DNA of 45,310 nt from Deltaproteobacteria bacterium (GTDB lineage: Bacteria > Desulfobacterota > Desulfomonilia > UBA1062). The DNA lies in assembly GCA_029547045.1 (NCBI GenBank), contig JAKPQL010000036.1, positions 1 through 45,310 of the forward strand, written 5' to 3'. Made by a program: the position numbers and the translations under genes. The notes under the pieces were generated by a model that made no database searches, had not been told where the DNA came from, and worked only from the letters and a program-made list of their open reading frames with translations. Of the stretch, positions 1 through 7,275 are shown in pieces; position 1 is the first letter of the stretch; the number at the start of each line of letters is the position of its first letter.

Positions 1-30
1 CGGTCCGTCATGCCTTTTCTTCGGCTTCAT
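1..30 (-). CDS. Possible start of a leftward gene, cut by the window edge
   Basis: Only about ten codons are visible, reading leftward from an ATG at 30 (residues MKPKKRHDGP) with no stop before the edge. A purine-rich stretch with AGGAG lies upstream on the minus strand, about 12 bases from this ATG, which is long for a ribosome binding site. An alternative ATG at 11 opens a different frame. A good minus-strand promoter lies at 74-103, which supports a leftward transcript. The product cannot be identified from this fragment. Confidence 0.35.
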   Translation of the reverse strand, partial: MKPKKRHDGP

Positions 31-73
31 ATTGCAAGGTTTCTCCTCTCTTCCCAGGCTTTCCTTGCAATAT
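29..73. promoter_or_regulatory. Perfect 11-bp inverted repeat, operator or leader hairpin
   Basis: ATATTGCAAGG at 29-39 is the exact reverse complement of 63-73, with a 23-base spacer. The repeat covers the predicted transcription start and the ribosome-binding region of the leftward gene, so it could be a repressor operator or a hairpin in its leader with the purine-rich Shine-Dalgarno segment in the loop. No T-run follows on either strand, so a terminator is unlikely. Confidence 0.5.
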
Positions 74-103
74 CTTATACCATAATCAGCACAGTATTGC
101 CAA
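74..103 (-). promoter_or_regulatory. Sigma-70-type promoter, leftward
   Basis: On the minus strand, TTGGCA (103-98, 5/6 to consensus) and TATAAG (79-74, 5/6) are separated by 18 bases. The predicted start near 67 falls inside the inverted repeat at 29-73. It would drive the gene running off the left edge. Confidence 0.5.
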
Positions 104-145
104 TGATATTAATATGTTAAACTGTTTTTCAGGGGCGACTAATAT

Positions 146-1357
146 ATGGAGTCATTGCAGTCATCATGGCATGATATTTCGAGTGTTGGGGGTTTACTAG
201 CGATGGCACTGGGACTGAGTAGTCGGCAGCAGTGGGTTCTCCAGTCGGAGATCCGGAACATGTCCATCGAGTGCGAGCGCTCGGGCGGCATCAACCTCGC
301 CCAGGGCGTGTGCGACACCGAGGTGCCCCTTGCGGTGCGCCGGGGGGCCTGTCAGGCCATGGAGGACGGCGTCAACACCTACACCCACTACGCGGGCCTT
401 ATGGAGCTCCGGGAGGCCATTGTCCGCACGTACGACCGGTGGTACGGGATCGATGTGGACCCCGCGAGCGAGGTCATTGCCAGCGCGGGCTCCACAGGCG
501 TGTTCTACTGCGCCTGCCTGGCCCTGCTGGAGCCAGGAGACGAGGTGATCCTCTTCGAGCCGTACTATGGCTACCATGTGAACACGATCATCGCAACGGG
601 CGGGGTCCCGACCTATGTCAGGATGCAGCCGCCCGACTGGACCTTCACCCGCGACGACCTCGAACGTGTCGTCACGCACCGCACCAGGGGCATCATGGTG
701 AACACGCCGGCCAACCCGTCGGGAAAGGTCTTCACCCGGGATGAGTTGGAGACGGTCGCCGACTTCGCCCGGCGCCACGACATCTTCGTGTTCACGGACG
801 AGATCTACGAGCACTTCCTCTTCGACGGCGCCCGGCACGTCCCGCCCATGACCCTGCCGGGCATGCGGGAGCGCACCATCACCATATCCGGCGTGTCCAA
901 GTCCTTCAGCATCACGGGCTGGCGGGTGGGGTACTGCATCTGCGACGCGCGCTGGAGCCGGACCATCGGCCACTTCAACGACCTGGTGTACGTGTGCACC
1001 CCGGCGCCCCTGCAGATCGGCGCGGCCAGAGGGCTCACGGAGCTCGGTGACGACTACTACGAGCGGCTGGCCCGCGACTACGCGGCCAAGCGGGAGAAGA
1101 TCTGCTCGGCCCTCGACCGGGCCGGGCTGACCCCCTGTGTGCCCCAAGGCTCTTACTACGTGCTGGCGGACATCTCGCGGCTGCCGGGCGGTGACGGCAA
1201 GGAGAAGGTCATGCACCTGCTGAGCACCACCGGGGTGGCGTGCGTGCCTGGCCGGGCCTTCTTCCACGACGATGCGGGGGAGAACCTCGCACGCTTCTGC
1301 TTCGCCAAGGAAGACCCCGTGCTGGACGAGGCGTGCGAGCGGCTCGGGCGGCTGTAG
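146..1357 (+). CDS. Class I/II pyridoxal-phosphate aminotransferase
   Basis: A 403-residue fold-type I aminotransferase of the AspC/kynurenine-aminotransferase kind, expected to move an amino group between an amino acid and a 2-oxo acid in the cytoplasm. Visible family marks are N190 in TPANPSG, D218 and Y221 in FTDEIYEH, the Schiff-base lysine K252 in SGVSKSFSITGWR, and R260. The substrate cannot be read from the sequence. The ATG at 146 has AGGGG ten bases upstream. An in-frame ATG at 203 (MALGLSSRQQW) also has a G-rich stretch before it and would remove a 19-residue leader that does not look conserved, so the true start may be 203. It stands alone, followed by a 181-base gap containing a promoter for the next gene. 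Confidence 0.9.
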   Translation: MESLQSSWHDISSVGGLLAMALGLSSRQQWVLQSEIRNMSIECERSGGINLAQGVCDTEVPLAVRRGACQAMEDGVNTYTHYAGLMELREAIVRTYDRWYGIDVDPASEVIASAGSTGVFYCACLALLEPGDEVILFEPYYGYHVNTIIATGGVPTYVRMQPPDWTFTRDDLERVVTHRTRGIMVNTPANPSGKVFTRDELETVADFARRHDIFVFTDEIYEHFLFDGARHVPPMTLPGMRERTITISGVSKSFSITGWRVGYCICDARWSRTIGHFNDLVYVCTPAPLQIGAARGLTELGDDYYERLARDYAAKREKICSALDRAGLTPCVPQGSYYVLADISRLPGGDGKEKVMHLLSTTGVACVPGRAFFHDDAGENLARFCFAKEDPVLDEACERLGRL

Positions 1358-1409
1358 ATGGTGCCGTACCAAGGGTCTGTGTCCGAAAACGTAGCAGTCA
1401 TACGAGGGG

Positions 1410-1437
1410 TTGCATTTTTCTGCGCAGGAACTATAAT
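1410..1437 (+). promoter_or_regulatory. Promoter for the small exported protein at 1539
   Basis: A perfect TATAAT at 1432-1437 lies 16 bases after a weak -35, TTGCAT (1410-1415). It gives a leader of roughly 95 bases before the ATG at 1539. The gap 1358-1538 shows nothing else recognisable. Confidence 0.5.
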
Positions 1438-1538
1438 GCCTCAAAGGGTTATGTGACATGCCCTGCCATGGATCAGGACCGCAGGGATGTGAATACGAGG
1501 GAGCATGCCGACGCGCGGTCGGCTGAAGGAGTAGGGTA

Positions 1539-1868
1539 ATGAAGAACTTCATGCACTGGATCACCACAGTATTCACCATGGGTCTCTTTGTGTTCAGCAT
1601 GGTCCTCCTGCCCGGTCTTGCAGCACAGACCTTTGCGCAGGACACCGCTGCACCGCCGGCTGCGGCCAAGGAGCCCTCCAAGGACCTCGGCGAGTTCGCG
1701 GACCGGGCCGTGGAGAACGCCAAGACGTCGGGAGCCCAGGCGGGCGAGGAAACGACTGCGAAGCTCTCCACCGGCACCATCATCACCGCCGCGGTGGTGG
1801 TCGCCACCGGCGTGACCATCGCCATCGTGGCGAACAACGACGACGGCTCTTCGACCTCCCGGCACTGA
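1539..1868 (+). CDS. Small exported or membrane protein of unknown function
   Basis: Not recognised as a named family. The 109-residue product has an N-terminal signal segment (about residues 7-33, ending AAQTFAQ), an Ala/Pro/Lys-rich and acidic middle, and one hydrophobic segment near the C-terminus (about residues 78-98, TGTIITAAVVVATG). It ends in a short polar Asn/Asp/Ser tail finishing with His. This predicts a small envelope protein with a C-terminal membrane anchor. AAGGAG sits about ten bases before the ATG and a TATAAT promoter lies upstream. It precedes a second exported protein and the Wzz-like gene, so a role in polysaccharide export or the cell envelope is possible, but that rests on position only. 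Confidence 0.7.
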   Translation: MKNFMHWITTVFTMGLFVFSMVLLPGLAAQTFAQDTAAPPAAAKEPSKDLGEFADRAVENAKTSGAQAGEETTAKLSTGTIITAAVVVATGVTIAIVANNDDGSSTSRH

Positions 1869-2020
1869 GGCGCAGCGCACCGCCGCGGGGGGAACGCCCA
1901 TCGCGGCCTGAGTGTTATCCGCCGTGAATCCGTGAAGGGCTGCAGGGCGTCCCGCAGTGAATGTGTCCACCGGAGTAACCACGGTTCAAAAAAACTGACT
2001 CGAGAAACGGACCGATCACC

Positions 2021-2518
2021 ATGCACAGGGTCACGCATCATCCATGCATCTTACGAGGCCTGTTCACCGCGCTGGCTCTGGCGCTCATCCTCTCGCTGCC
2101 CGCGGCGGCAGGGGAGTCGCTTCCGGATATCGACCCGGTGCTGAAACCCGCTGAGTCGCTGTTCGCGTCCCTGCAGAAGAAGGACTACGCGCAGGCCTGG
2201 TCATACCTCTCGCAGAAATCCAAGGGTGCCATCATCGGCAGGATCACTGAGGGTTCCGGTCCCGACCCCATGACGTCGGACGCCGTGGCCCGGGATTTCG
2301 CCATGGGCGGGAAGCTGTCCAGGGCCTACTGGGACTCCTTCCTGGAGAGGTTCGACCCCCGCATGATCCTGGAGCAGAGCAGGTGGGAATCGGTGACCCT
2401 GGACGATGACAGGGCCGACATCAGGATAACACACAGAAAGGCCGGCAACCCCCTGATACTCCGGATGTTCAAGGAGGACGGGGTCTGGAAGGTGGGGTTC
2501 ACCGAGACGTTCCTGTGA
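2021..2518 (+). CDS. Secreted protein with NTF2/DUF4878-like fold (putative)
   Basis: A 165-residue product with a signal peptide (hydrophobic core LFTALALALILSLP, probable cleavage after AAA near residue 31). The mature part looks like an NTF2-type cone: an early helix with KKDYAQAWSYLS, then alternating strands, ending with an EDGVWKVGF strand that is typical of DUF4878/lumazine-binding-like lipoproteins. No catalytic residues can be named. The ATG at 2021 lacks a convincing Shine-Dalgarno sequence, so the start is less certain, but it gives a clean signal peptide. It lies 34 bases before the Wzz-like gene and is probably co-transcribed with it. Confidence 0.7.
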   Translation: MHRVTHHPCILRGLFTALALALILSLPAAAGESLPDIDPVLKPAESLFASLQKKDYAQAWSYLSQKSKGAIIGRITEGSGPDPMTSDAVARDFAMGGKLSRAYWDSFLERFDPRMILEQSRWESVTLDDDRADIRITHRKAGNPLILRMFKEDGVWKVGFTETFL

Positions 2519-2552
2519 GCGCGGACGCGCATGCGTGTGAAAGGGTCGAGCA

Positions 2553-3746
2553 GTGGGTGAGGACAGGCCGGACAGCAGGGACGACGAGGACGAGATCGAT
2601 CTGATTGACCTCCTCATCGTCCTGGCAAAGCACAAGCGGCTCATCGTGGGCCTGGCCGCCGCAGCGGCCGTGGTGGCCGCCGTCGTGAGCCTCCTCATGC
2701 CCCCTGTCTTCCTCGCTGAGACGCGGATCCTATCCCCGCAGACCAGCTCCTCCATGGCCGCCCAGATCATGAACCAGCTGGGCCCTGCATCGATCCTGCT
2801 GGGGGCGGCGCCAGGGATCAAGTCGCCCAACGAGCTCTTCGTCGAGCTCGTCAGGAGCAGGCCGGTGCTCGACAAGGTCATGGACCGGTTCGACCTCATG
2901 AAGCTCTACGGGGTGGAATCCCGGGAGGATGCGCGGCGCACCCTGAAGGAGAACATCAGGACCGGCAACCACATCAAGAGCGGCATCATCACGGTGGGAG
3001 TCCAGGACAAAGACCCGAAGCGCGCCGCCGACATGGCCAACGCGCTCATCGAGGAGCTGCGGAACCTGAACAAGGGGCTCTCCATCACCGAGGCCTCCCA
3101 GCGGAGGCTCTTCTTCGAGGAACAGCTCAAGGACGCCAAGGACGCCCTGTCCAAGTCCGAGGAGGCCATGAAGGGGTTCCAGGAGAAGAGCGGGGCGGTC
3201 CAGATCGACGCCCAGGCCGAGGCCGTCATCGGCGGGATCTCACAGCTGCGGGCACAAATCGCGGCCAAGGAGGTGCAGCTCAGGGTGATGAGGACCTACT
3301 CCACGGCGCAGAACCCGGACATCGTCCGGGCCGGGGAGGAACTCAGCGCCCTGCGCCAGCAGCTCTCCAAGCTCGAGGCCGCAAGCGACGAGGGAGGCGT
3401 GATGGTGCCCACAGGCAACCTGCCGGCGGCCAGCACGGAATACGCCCGCAGGATGCGGGATCTGAAGTTCAACGAGACGCTGTACGGGCTGCTGTTCAGC
3501 CAGTACCAGGCGGCCAAGCTCGACGAGGCCCGGGACGCCGTGGTGATCCAGGTGGTGGAGCGGGCAGTGCCGCCCGAGAAACGCTCCAAGCCCAGGCGGA
3601 CCCTCATGGTGCTCCTCGCAGGGCTCGCCGGCCTGTTCGCGGGCATTGTGGCGTCGTTCTTCATGGAGTACCGGGAGCATGCAGCCGCAGACCCCGGTCA
3701 GGGCGAGAAGCTCGCCACCCTCAGGAGGTACCTGTCGTTGCGATGA
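2553..3746 (+). CDS. Wzz/GumC-type polysaccharide chain-length protein
   Basis: A 397-residue inner-membrane protein with the plan of polysaccharide co-polymerases. A cytoplasmic acidic start (DEDEIDLIDLLIVLAKHKR) leads to a first membrane span at about 30-52 and a proline-rich PPVF boundary. A large periplasmic part is rich in heptad-like Glu/Lys/Leu, with coiled coil at about 180-280, and a second span lies at about 349-371 after the PPEKRSKPRR segment. These proteins set O-antigen or exopolysaccharide chain length with Wzy. There is no Walker motif after the second span, so the tyrosine-kinase domain of Wzc-type proteins is absent. The start is GTG, with AAGGG eight bases upstream. It overlaps the next gene by 4 bp, so the two are translationally coupled. 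Confidence 0.88.
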   Translation: MGEDRPDSRDDEDEIDLIDLLIVLAKHKRLIVGLAAAAAVVAAVVSLLMPPVFLAETRILSPQTSSSMAAQIMNQLGPASILLGAAPGIKSPNELFVELVRSRPVLDKVMDRFDLMKLYGVESREDARRTLKENIRTGNHIKSGIITVGVQDKDPKRAADMANALIEELRNLNKGLSITEASQRRLFFEEQLKDAKDALSKSEEAMKGFQEKSGAVQIDAQAEAVIGGISQLRAQIAAKEVQLRVMRTYSTAQNPDIVRAGEELSALRQQLSKLEAASDEGGVMVPTGNLPAASTEYARRMRDLKFNETLYGLLFSQYQAAKLDEARDAVVIQVVERAVPPEKRSKPRRTLMVLLAGLAGLFAGIVASFFMEYREHAAADPGQGEKLATLRRYLSLR

Positions 3747-5794
3747 AGAACACCTCATCCGAGACCCCATCAGGCCGGGCCACTGTGCACGGCGGCGCCA
3801 CGTTCGAAGCATCCACGGACGACTTCGTGGCCAGGGCCCGCCAGCAGCTCTCCATCCTGCGCCGGGCCAACTTCTGGATCATCCTCCTCATCGACACGGC
3901 CATCCTCGCGGGCTGCTACTTCACCGCGGGCCTGCTCCGGTTCGAGGGGGCAATCCCGGCCGAGACCCTGGACCGGATGGCGGCCAACGTCGTTCCGCTC
4001 ATTGCCTGCAAGCTGGCCTGTTTCTTCGCCTTCGACCTGTACCGGGGCATGTGGCGGTTCACGGGCATCAGCGACCTCATCGCCATCATCAAGGCCGCCC
4101 TTGCGGGCAGCCTCCTGTATGTGGCCTTCCTCGCCATATCCGAGCACTTCCGGTTCGTGTCCCGCGGCGTCATCCTCATCGACCTCCTGCTCACCATCCT
4201 CGCCGTGGCCGGGTTCCGGCTGGCAATCCGGCTCTTCTACCAGCGCCACAGCGCCTCCCTGGACGAGCTGATGTTCCGGGACAGGGCGCGGCCCGGGGTC
4301 CGGAGGGTCCTCATCGTGGGGACCGGGGCACGCGCTGAGAAACTCGTGCGGGAGATCCACGAGGACCACGGTGCCGCGTACCGGGTGGCGGGCTTCATCG
4401 AGACGGGACACGTGCACTGCGGCCTGAAGATCCACGGCGTCCCCATCCTGGGCTCCATGGAGGACATCCCCCGCCTGGTCATCGGCTTCGGCATTGAGGA
4501 CATCCTCATCGCGGACTCCGCCCTGAAGCCCCGGAACATGGCCGCTCTCATGGAGGCGTGCGCCGACTGCCGGGTCCGGTTCCGGGTCATCCCGTCCTTC
4601 GAGGAGGAGATGCAGAAAGGGGCCTTCGGCAGCCTCAGGGACATCCGCATCGAAGACCTCATGGAGCGCGAGCCGGTGCGCATCGACATGGGCCACGTCC
4701 GCTCCGAGATCGAGGGCCGGCGCATCCTGGTCTCCGGCGCGGGCGGGTCCATCGGCTCTGAGCTCTGCCGGCAGATCCTCTCGTACGACCCTGCCGTGCT
4801 CCTCCTCGTGGACAACGCCGAGACCCCCCTGTACCACATCGAGATGGAGCTGAACGCGCTGAGGCCAAAGGGCTCGGAGGTCGCCATCGTCCCCTGCATC
4901 TGCGACGTGCGCAGCGGGAGGTCCATGGAGAAGATCTTCCGGAGGCACCGGCCCGACCTCGTGTACCACGCCGCAGCCTACAAGCACGTGCCCATGATGG
5001 AGCGCTCGCCCCTGGAGGCCATGAACACCAACATCCTGGGCACCTTCAAGCTGGCGTCCCTTTCCTGCAGGTACCATGTGAAGAAATTCGTGCTCATCTC
5101 CACCGACAAGGCCGTGCGCCCCACCTCGGTCATGGGAGCCACAAAGCGGGTGGCCGAGCTGGTGGCCCAGGCCCTGGGCGGCAACGGCACCCGGTTCGTG
5201 GTGGTGCGGTTCGGCAACGTCCTGGGGAGCAACGGCAGCGTGGTCCCGCTCTTCCAGCAGCAGATCGCCTCGGGCGGGCCGGTTACGGTCACGCACCCGG
5301 AGATCACCCGCTACTTCATGACCATCCCGGAGGCCGTCATGCTGGTCCTCCAGGCCGGGTGCATGGGTGAGGGCGGCGAGCTCTTCCTCCTGGACATGGG
5401 GAGGCCGGTGAGGATCTCGGACCTGGCGCGGAACATGATACGCCTCAGCGGGCTCATACCCGAGCGCGACGTGAAGATCGCGTACATCGGCCTGCGGCCG
5501 GGTGAAAAGCTCTACGAGGAGTTGCTCGTCGAGGGCGAGGGCATCGAGGACACGGCCTACGAGAAGATCAAGGTCTGCAGGAGCAGCGCTGCCATAGACG
5601 AGGAGCGCCTCTTCGAGGGCGTCGAGCGCATCGGCCTGCTCGTGAGGGACTCGGGCGACGAGAAGGCCGCCTATGCCGTCCTCGAGGGCCTCGTGCCGGA
5701 ATTCAGGAGGCAGGCCGACGGTCAGTCTCCTCCGGCGGCGGAGAAGTCCTCTTCGCAAGGCACATCGGCAGCGAGCAGGCTTGTTGAATACTGA
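3743..5794 (+). CDS. Membrane-anchored nucleotide-sugar 4,6-dehydratase (WbpM/PglF/CapD type)
   Basis: A 683-residue protein with four N-terminal membrane spans (about 43-165), a first nucleotide-binding region (VLIVGTGARAEK near 189-200), and a C-terminal extended-SDR domain with GAGGSIG at 332-338. The active site reads STDKAVRPTSVMGATK, with Met464 where classical SDRs have Tyr and Lys468 retained. That replacement is characteristic of the membrane-bound UDP-GlcNAc 4,6-dehydratases WbpM and PglF. It is expected to make a 4-keto-6-deoxy UDP-sugar, a precursor of bacillosamine- or QuiNAc-type residues. The start ATG overlaps the Wzz-like stop (ATGA). The last 40 or so residues are polar and look dispensable. 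The exact sugar is not predictable. Confidence 0.9.
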   Translation: MKNTSSETPSGRATVHGGATFEASTDDFVARARQQLSILRRANFWIILLIDTAILAGCYFTAGLLRFEGAIPAETLDRMAANVVPLIACKLACFFAFDLYRGMWRFTGISDLIAIIKAALAGSLLYVAFLAISEHFRFVSRGVILIDLLLTILAVAGFRLAIRLFYQRHSASLDELMFRDRARPGVRRVLIVGTGARAEKLVREIHEDHGAAYRVAGFIETGHVHCGLKIHGVPILGSMEDIPRLVIGFGIEDILIADSALKPRNMAALMEACADCRVRFRVIPSFEEEMQKGAFGSLRDIRIEDLMEREPVRIDMGHVRSEIEGRRILVSGAGGSIGSELCRQILSYDPAVLLLVDNAETPLYHIEMELNALRPKGSEVAIVPCICDVRSGRSMEKIFRRHRPDLVYHAAAYKHVPMMERSPLEAMNTNILGTFKLASLSCRYHVKKFVLISTDKAVRPTSVMGATKRVAELVAQALGGNGTRFVVVRFGNVLGSNGSVVPLFQQQIASGGPVTVTHPEITRYFMTIPEAVMLVLQAGCMGEGGELFLLDMGRPVRISDLARNMIRLSGLIPERDVKIAYIGLRPGEKLYEELLVEGEGIEDTAYEKIKVCRSSAAIDEERLFEGVERIGLLVRDSGDEKAAYAVLEGLVPEFRRQADGQSPPAAEKSSSQGTSAASRLVEY

Positions 5795-5861
5795 GAGGTC
5801 GTATTGCGGAGTGATTGCCCGGCGAGGATTCCGTATGGATAGCTCAGAGGATCAGGGGGTA

Positions 5862-6097
5862 TCACTGCTTTTTCATCAATACGAGGAACACTTCAACGGT
5901 ACAGCCGATATCCTTTGCTGGCTGTTTGAGCAATATGGGAGAGATATCCCGACCCGGATGGAATGGTGCAGTGGTACATCTGCCGTCTGTATGGCGGTAT
6001 TGCTTGTGGGGACCTCTTTGGCGGATCTCACAAAAAAACCGAGTTTTTCCAGAATGGACGAAACCTCCCATGGCTTCAGGACAGGAGGCCTCCCCAT
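5862..6097 (-). pseudogene. hicA: Frameshifted HicA-family toxin (mRNA interferase)
   Basis: Starting at the ATG at 6097, the reading frame gives MGRPPVLKPWEVSSILEKLG, a typical HicA beginning. It then goes out of frame at a run of seven T (plus-strand A at 6032-6038). The rest continues in another frame as EIRQRGPHKQYRHTDGR, then PFHPGRDISPILLKQ and AKDIG, ending at the stop at 5862. This is the HicA double-stranded-RNA-binding fold with its catalytic-histidine motif, here GPHKQ. One added base or two lost in the T run would restore a toxin of about 78 residues. It begins 2 bases after the hicB remnant ends, so the two formed an operon. A sequencing error in the homopolymer is possible, but hicB next door is also broken. 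Confidence 0.8.
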
Positions 6098-6099
6098 GA

Positions 6100-6310
6100 T
6101 CAGGCAACCTGGATCGCCTGCGCTCCGATGAATTCAGCCTTGAATTCCGGTTCTCCATCTTCAGGCAGCATCTCGATGACCTCCTTCAGGTTGTTCTTCA
6201 ATTCATCAAGGCTTTCGGCCTGTGTGTGCCCCGGGGAATCCTGGCACACACATAGCCCACATACAGAACTGTATCGCTGAATTTTCTATGATGGCGGTAT
6301 ATATTTTCAT
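6100..6310 (-). pseudogene. hicB: Frameshifted HicB-family antitoxin
   Basis: AGGTGA precedes the ATG at 6310 on the minus strand. The pieces of a short HicB partial RNase-H-fold antitoxin appear in three frames in order: MKIYTAIIENS, then SDTVLYVGYV, then VPGFPGAHT, then TQAESLDELKNNLKEVIEML and on to a stop at 6100. Two of the breaks fall at CA/TG dinucleotide repeats (about 6221-6228 and 6245-6252), as expected of slippage; another is near 6280. As it stands the frame stops after 34 residues (…HTGRKP), so no functional antitoxin is made. No C-terminal DNA-binding domain is seen, as in the short HicB class of about 68-70 residues. It is more AT-rich than its neighbours, which suggests acquisition and decay. 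Confidence 0.8.
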
Positions 6311-6328
6311 GCTCACCTCATGATATGG

Positions 6329-6356
6329 ATCTAGATGCATCTCTTCAAGGGAAGAG
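6329..6356. promoter_or_regulatory. Small palindromes upstream of the hicBA remnant
   Basis: ATCTAGAT at 6329-6336 is a perfect 8-bp palindrome, and CTCTTC (6341-6346) pairs with GAAGAG (6351-6356) around a 4-base loop. Both lie 19-46 bases upstream of the hicB start on its own strand, where a toxin-antitoxin operator would be. That role is inferred from position only. The gap 6311-6440 otherwise carries the tadA ribosome binding site. Confidence 0.25.
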
Positions 6357-6440
6357 TCAAGTCTGGTCGGGGCACAGGGGATCAGAAAACCTGAGGTTAA
6401 AGTCTTCCAACCCTTGACGAGCACGGCGAGAGGGTGCTAC

Positions 6441-6914
6441 ATGCTTTGTCTTGATGATCGTTCTTTCATGAAGATGGCGTTGGAAGAGGCGCGAAAGGCC
6501 GCCGAGGCGGACGAGGTTCCCGTGGGAGCGGTCCTGGTGGCGGGCGAGACCATTGTCAGGGGCCACAACCGGATGATCATGGACCATGACCCCACGGCCC
6601 ACGCCGAGATCGTGGTCATCCGCGAGGCCGCCCGGAGCATCGGCAACTACCGGGTGCTGGACTCGCGCATGTACGTAACCATCGAGCCGTGTATCATGTG
6701 CGTCGGAGCCATCGTGCAGGCCCGCATCGGACACCTCGTGTACGGGGCCAGGGACGAGCGCTACGGCGCGGTGGAGTCCATGATCCGGGGCTTCGAGCTT
6801 GACGTGAACCACCGGCCCGGGTTCAGTACCGGCGTGATGGCGGAAGAGGCCGCGTCGCTCATGAGGGCCTTTTTCCAGGCAAAGAGAAGGGGAGAGGTAC
6901 CGAAGTGGTCATAA
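6441..6914 (+). CDS. tadA: tRNA(adenosine34) deaminase
   Basis: A 157-residue zinc deaminase that converts A34 to inosine in tRNA-Arg(ACG). The zinc and catalytic motif HAE is present (H54, E56 in TAHAEIVV), as is PCIMC (C84 and C87) with the following GAIVQARI. Length and motif spacing match TadA. The ATG at 6441 has GAGAGGGTG just upstream; a TTG at 6414 would add nine unconserved residues. The 3' end is unusual: the last 24 bases, including the stop codon at 6912-6914, lie inside the tRNA-Ser(CGA) gene. The tadA mRNA and the tRNA precursor therefore share sequence, and tRNA processing would cut the message near its stop. Confidence 0.95.
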   Translation: MLCLDDRSFMKMALEEARKAAEADEVPVGAVLVAGETIVRGHNRMIMDHDPTAHAEIVVIREAARSIGNYRVLDSRMYVTIEPCIMCVGAIVQARIGHLVYGARDERYGAVESMIRGFELDVNHRPGFSTGVMAEEAASLMRAFFQAKRRGEVPKWS

Positions 6915-6980
6915 CGGGGCCGACTCGAAATCGGCTGTCCCTTTCAGGGACCGGGGGTTCGAATCCCTCCCTCTCCGCCA
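6891..6980 (+). tRNA. tRNA-Ser (anticodon CGA)
   Basis: A class II tRNA with acceptor GGAGAGG (6891-6897) pairing with 6970-6976, discriminator G and an encoded CCA at 6978-6980. The anticodon arm is GCCGA, loop CTCGAAA, TCGGC, giving CGA for the UCG codon. The variable arm is long and self-paired (GTCCC/GGGAC), as in serine tRNAs. The first 24 bases overlap the end of tadA. Confidence 0.95.
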
Positions 6981-7004
6981 CCAAGAATATGACACAGGAA
7001 GTAT

Positions 7005-7097
7005 GGAGAGATGCCCGAGTGGTCGAAGGGGCACGATTGGAAATCGTGTGTGCCGCTAATACCGGTACCGAGGGTTCGAATCCCTCTCTCTCCGCCA
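7005..7097 (+). tRNA. tRNA-Ser (anticodon GGA)
   Basis: A class II tRNA with acceptor GGAGAGA (7005-7011) pairing with 7087-7093, discriminator G and an encoded CCA at 7095-7097. The anticodon arm is CACGA, loop TTGGAAA, TCGTG, giving GGA for UCC/UCU. The T arm closely matches the preceding tRNA-Ser. It lies 24 bases after that gene and 4 bases before the SRP RNA, so all three may be one transcript. Confidence 0.95.
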
Positions 7098-7101
7098 AGT
7101 A

Positions 7102-7226
7102 AAGGCCTTGCAAGCGGCCAGGTCTCCATGCAATACAGTGGTGCGAACCCCGTCAGGCCCGGGAGGGAGCAGCGGTAAGCAAGAAGCTGTATGTGTATGG
7201 TTAGGCCTGGCCTCTTGCAGGGCCTT
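7102..7226 (+). ncRNA. ffs: Signal recognition particle RNA (small, 4.5S-type)
   Basis: The conserved Ffh-binding helix 8 is present around 7153-7180, with GTCAGG on one side and GGAGGGAGCAGC on the other. The ends 7102-7114 and 7214-7226 form a 13-bp closing stem with one G-U pair. The stem is followed by TTTGTTTTCTTCTT, so the closing stem probably also serves as the intrinsic terminator. The size of about 125 bases suits the short bacterial class without an Alu domain. A position between tadA/tRNA-Ser and dnaX is seen in other bacteria. Confidence 0.93.
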
Positions 7227-7275
7227 TGTTTTCTTCTTCGATGGGTGAGGGTATGCGCACGGCAGGGATGGTCCC

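Noticed and set aside
88-102. Sigma-54-like CAGCAC…TTGCC upstream of the aminotransferase
   Set aside because: Spacer is one base short and the -24 GG is missing; sigma-54 spacing is strict.
197-2041. 614-codon open frame on the minus strand opposite the aminotransferase
   Set aside because: GC-rich antisense shadow. The sequence is His/Val/Pro/Arg-rich without domains, and the plus strand carries clear conserved motifs.
3770-5758. 662-codon open frame on the minus strand opposite the sugar dehydratase
   Set aside because: Low-complexity antisense shadow of a motif-complete gene; no start signals and no recognisable domain.
6955-7097. Direct repeat of about 25 bases at the ends of the two tRNA-Ser genes as an integrase attachment pair
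   Set aside because: It is simply the shared T arm and acceptor of two serine tRNAs; there is no integrase and only 24 bases between them.
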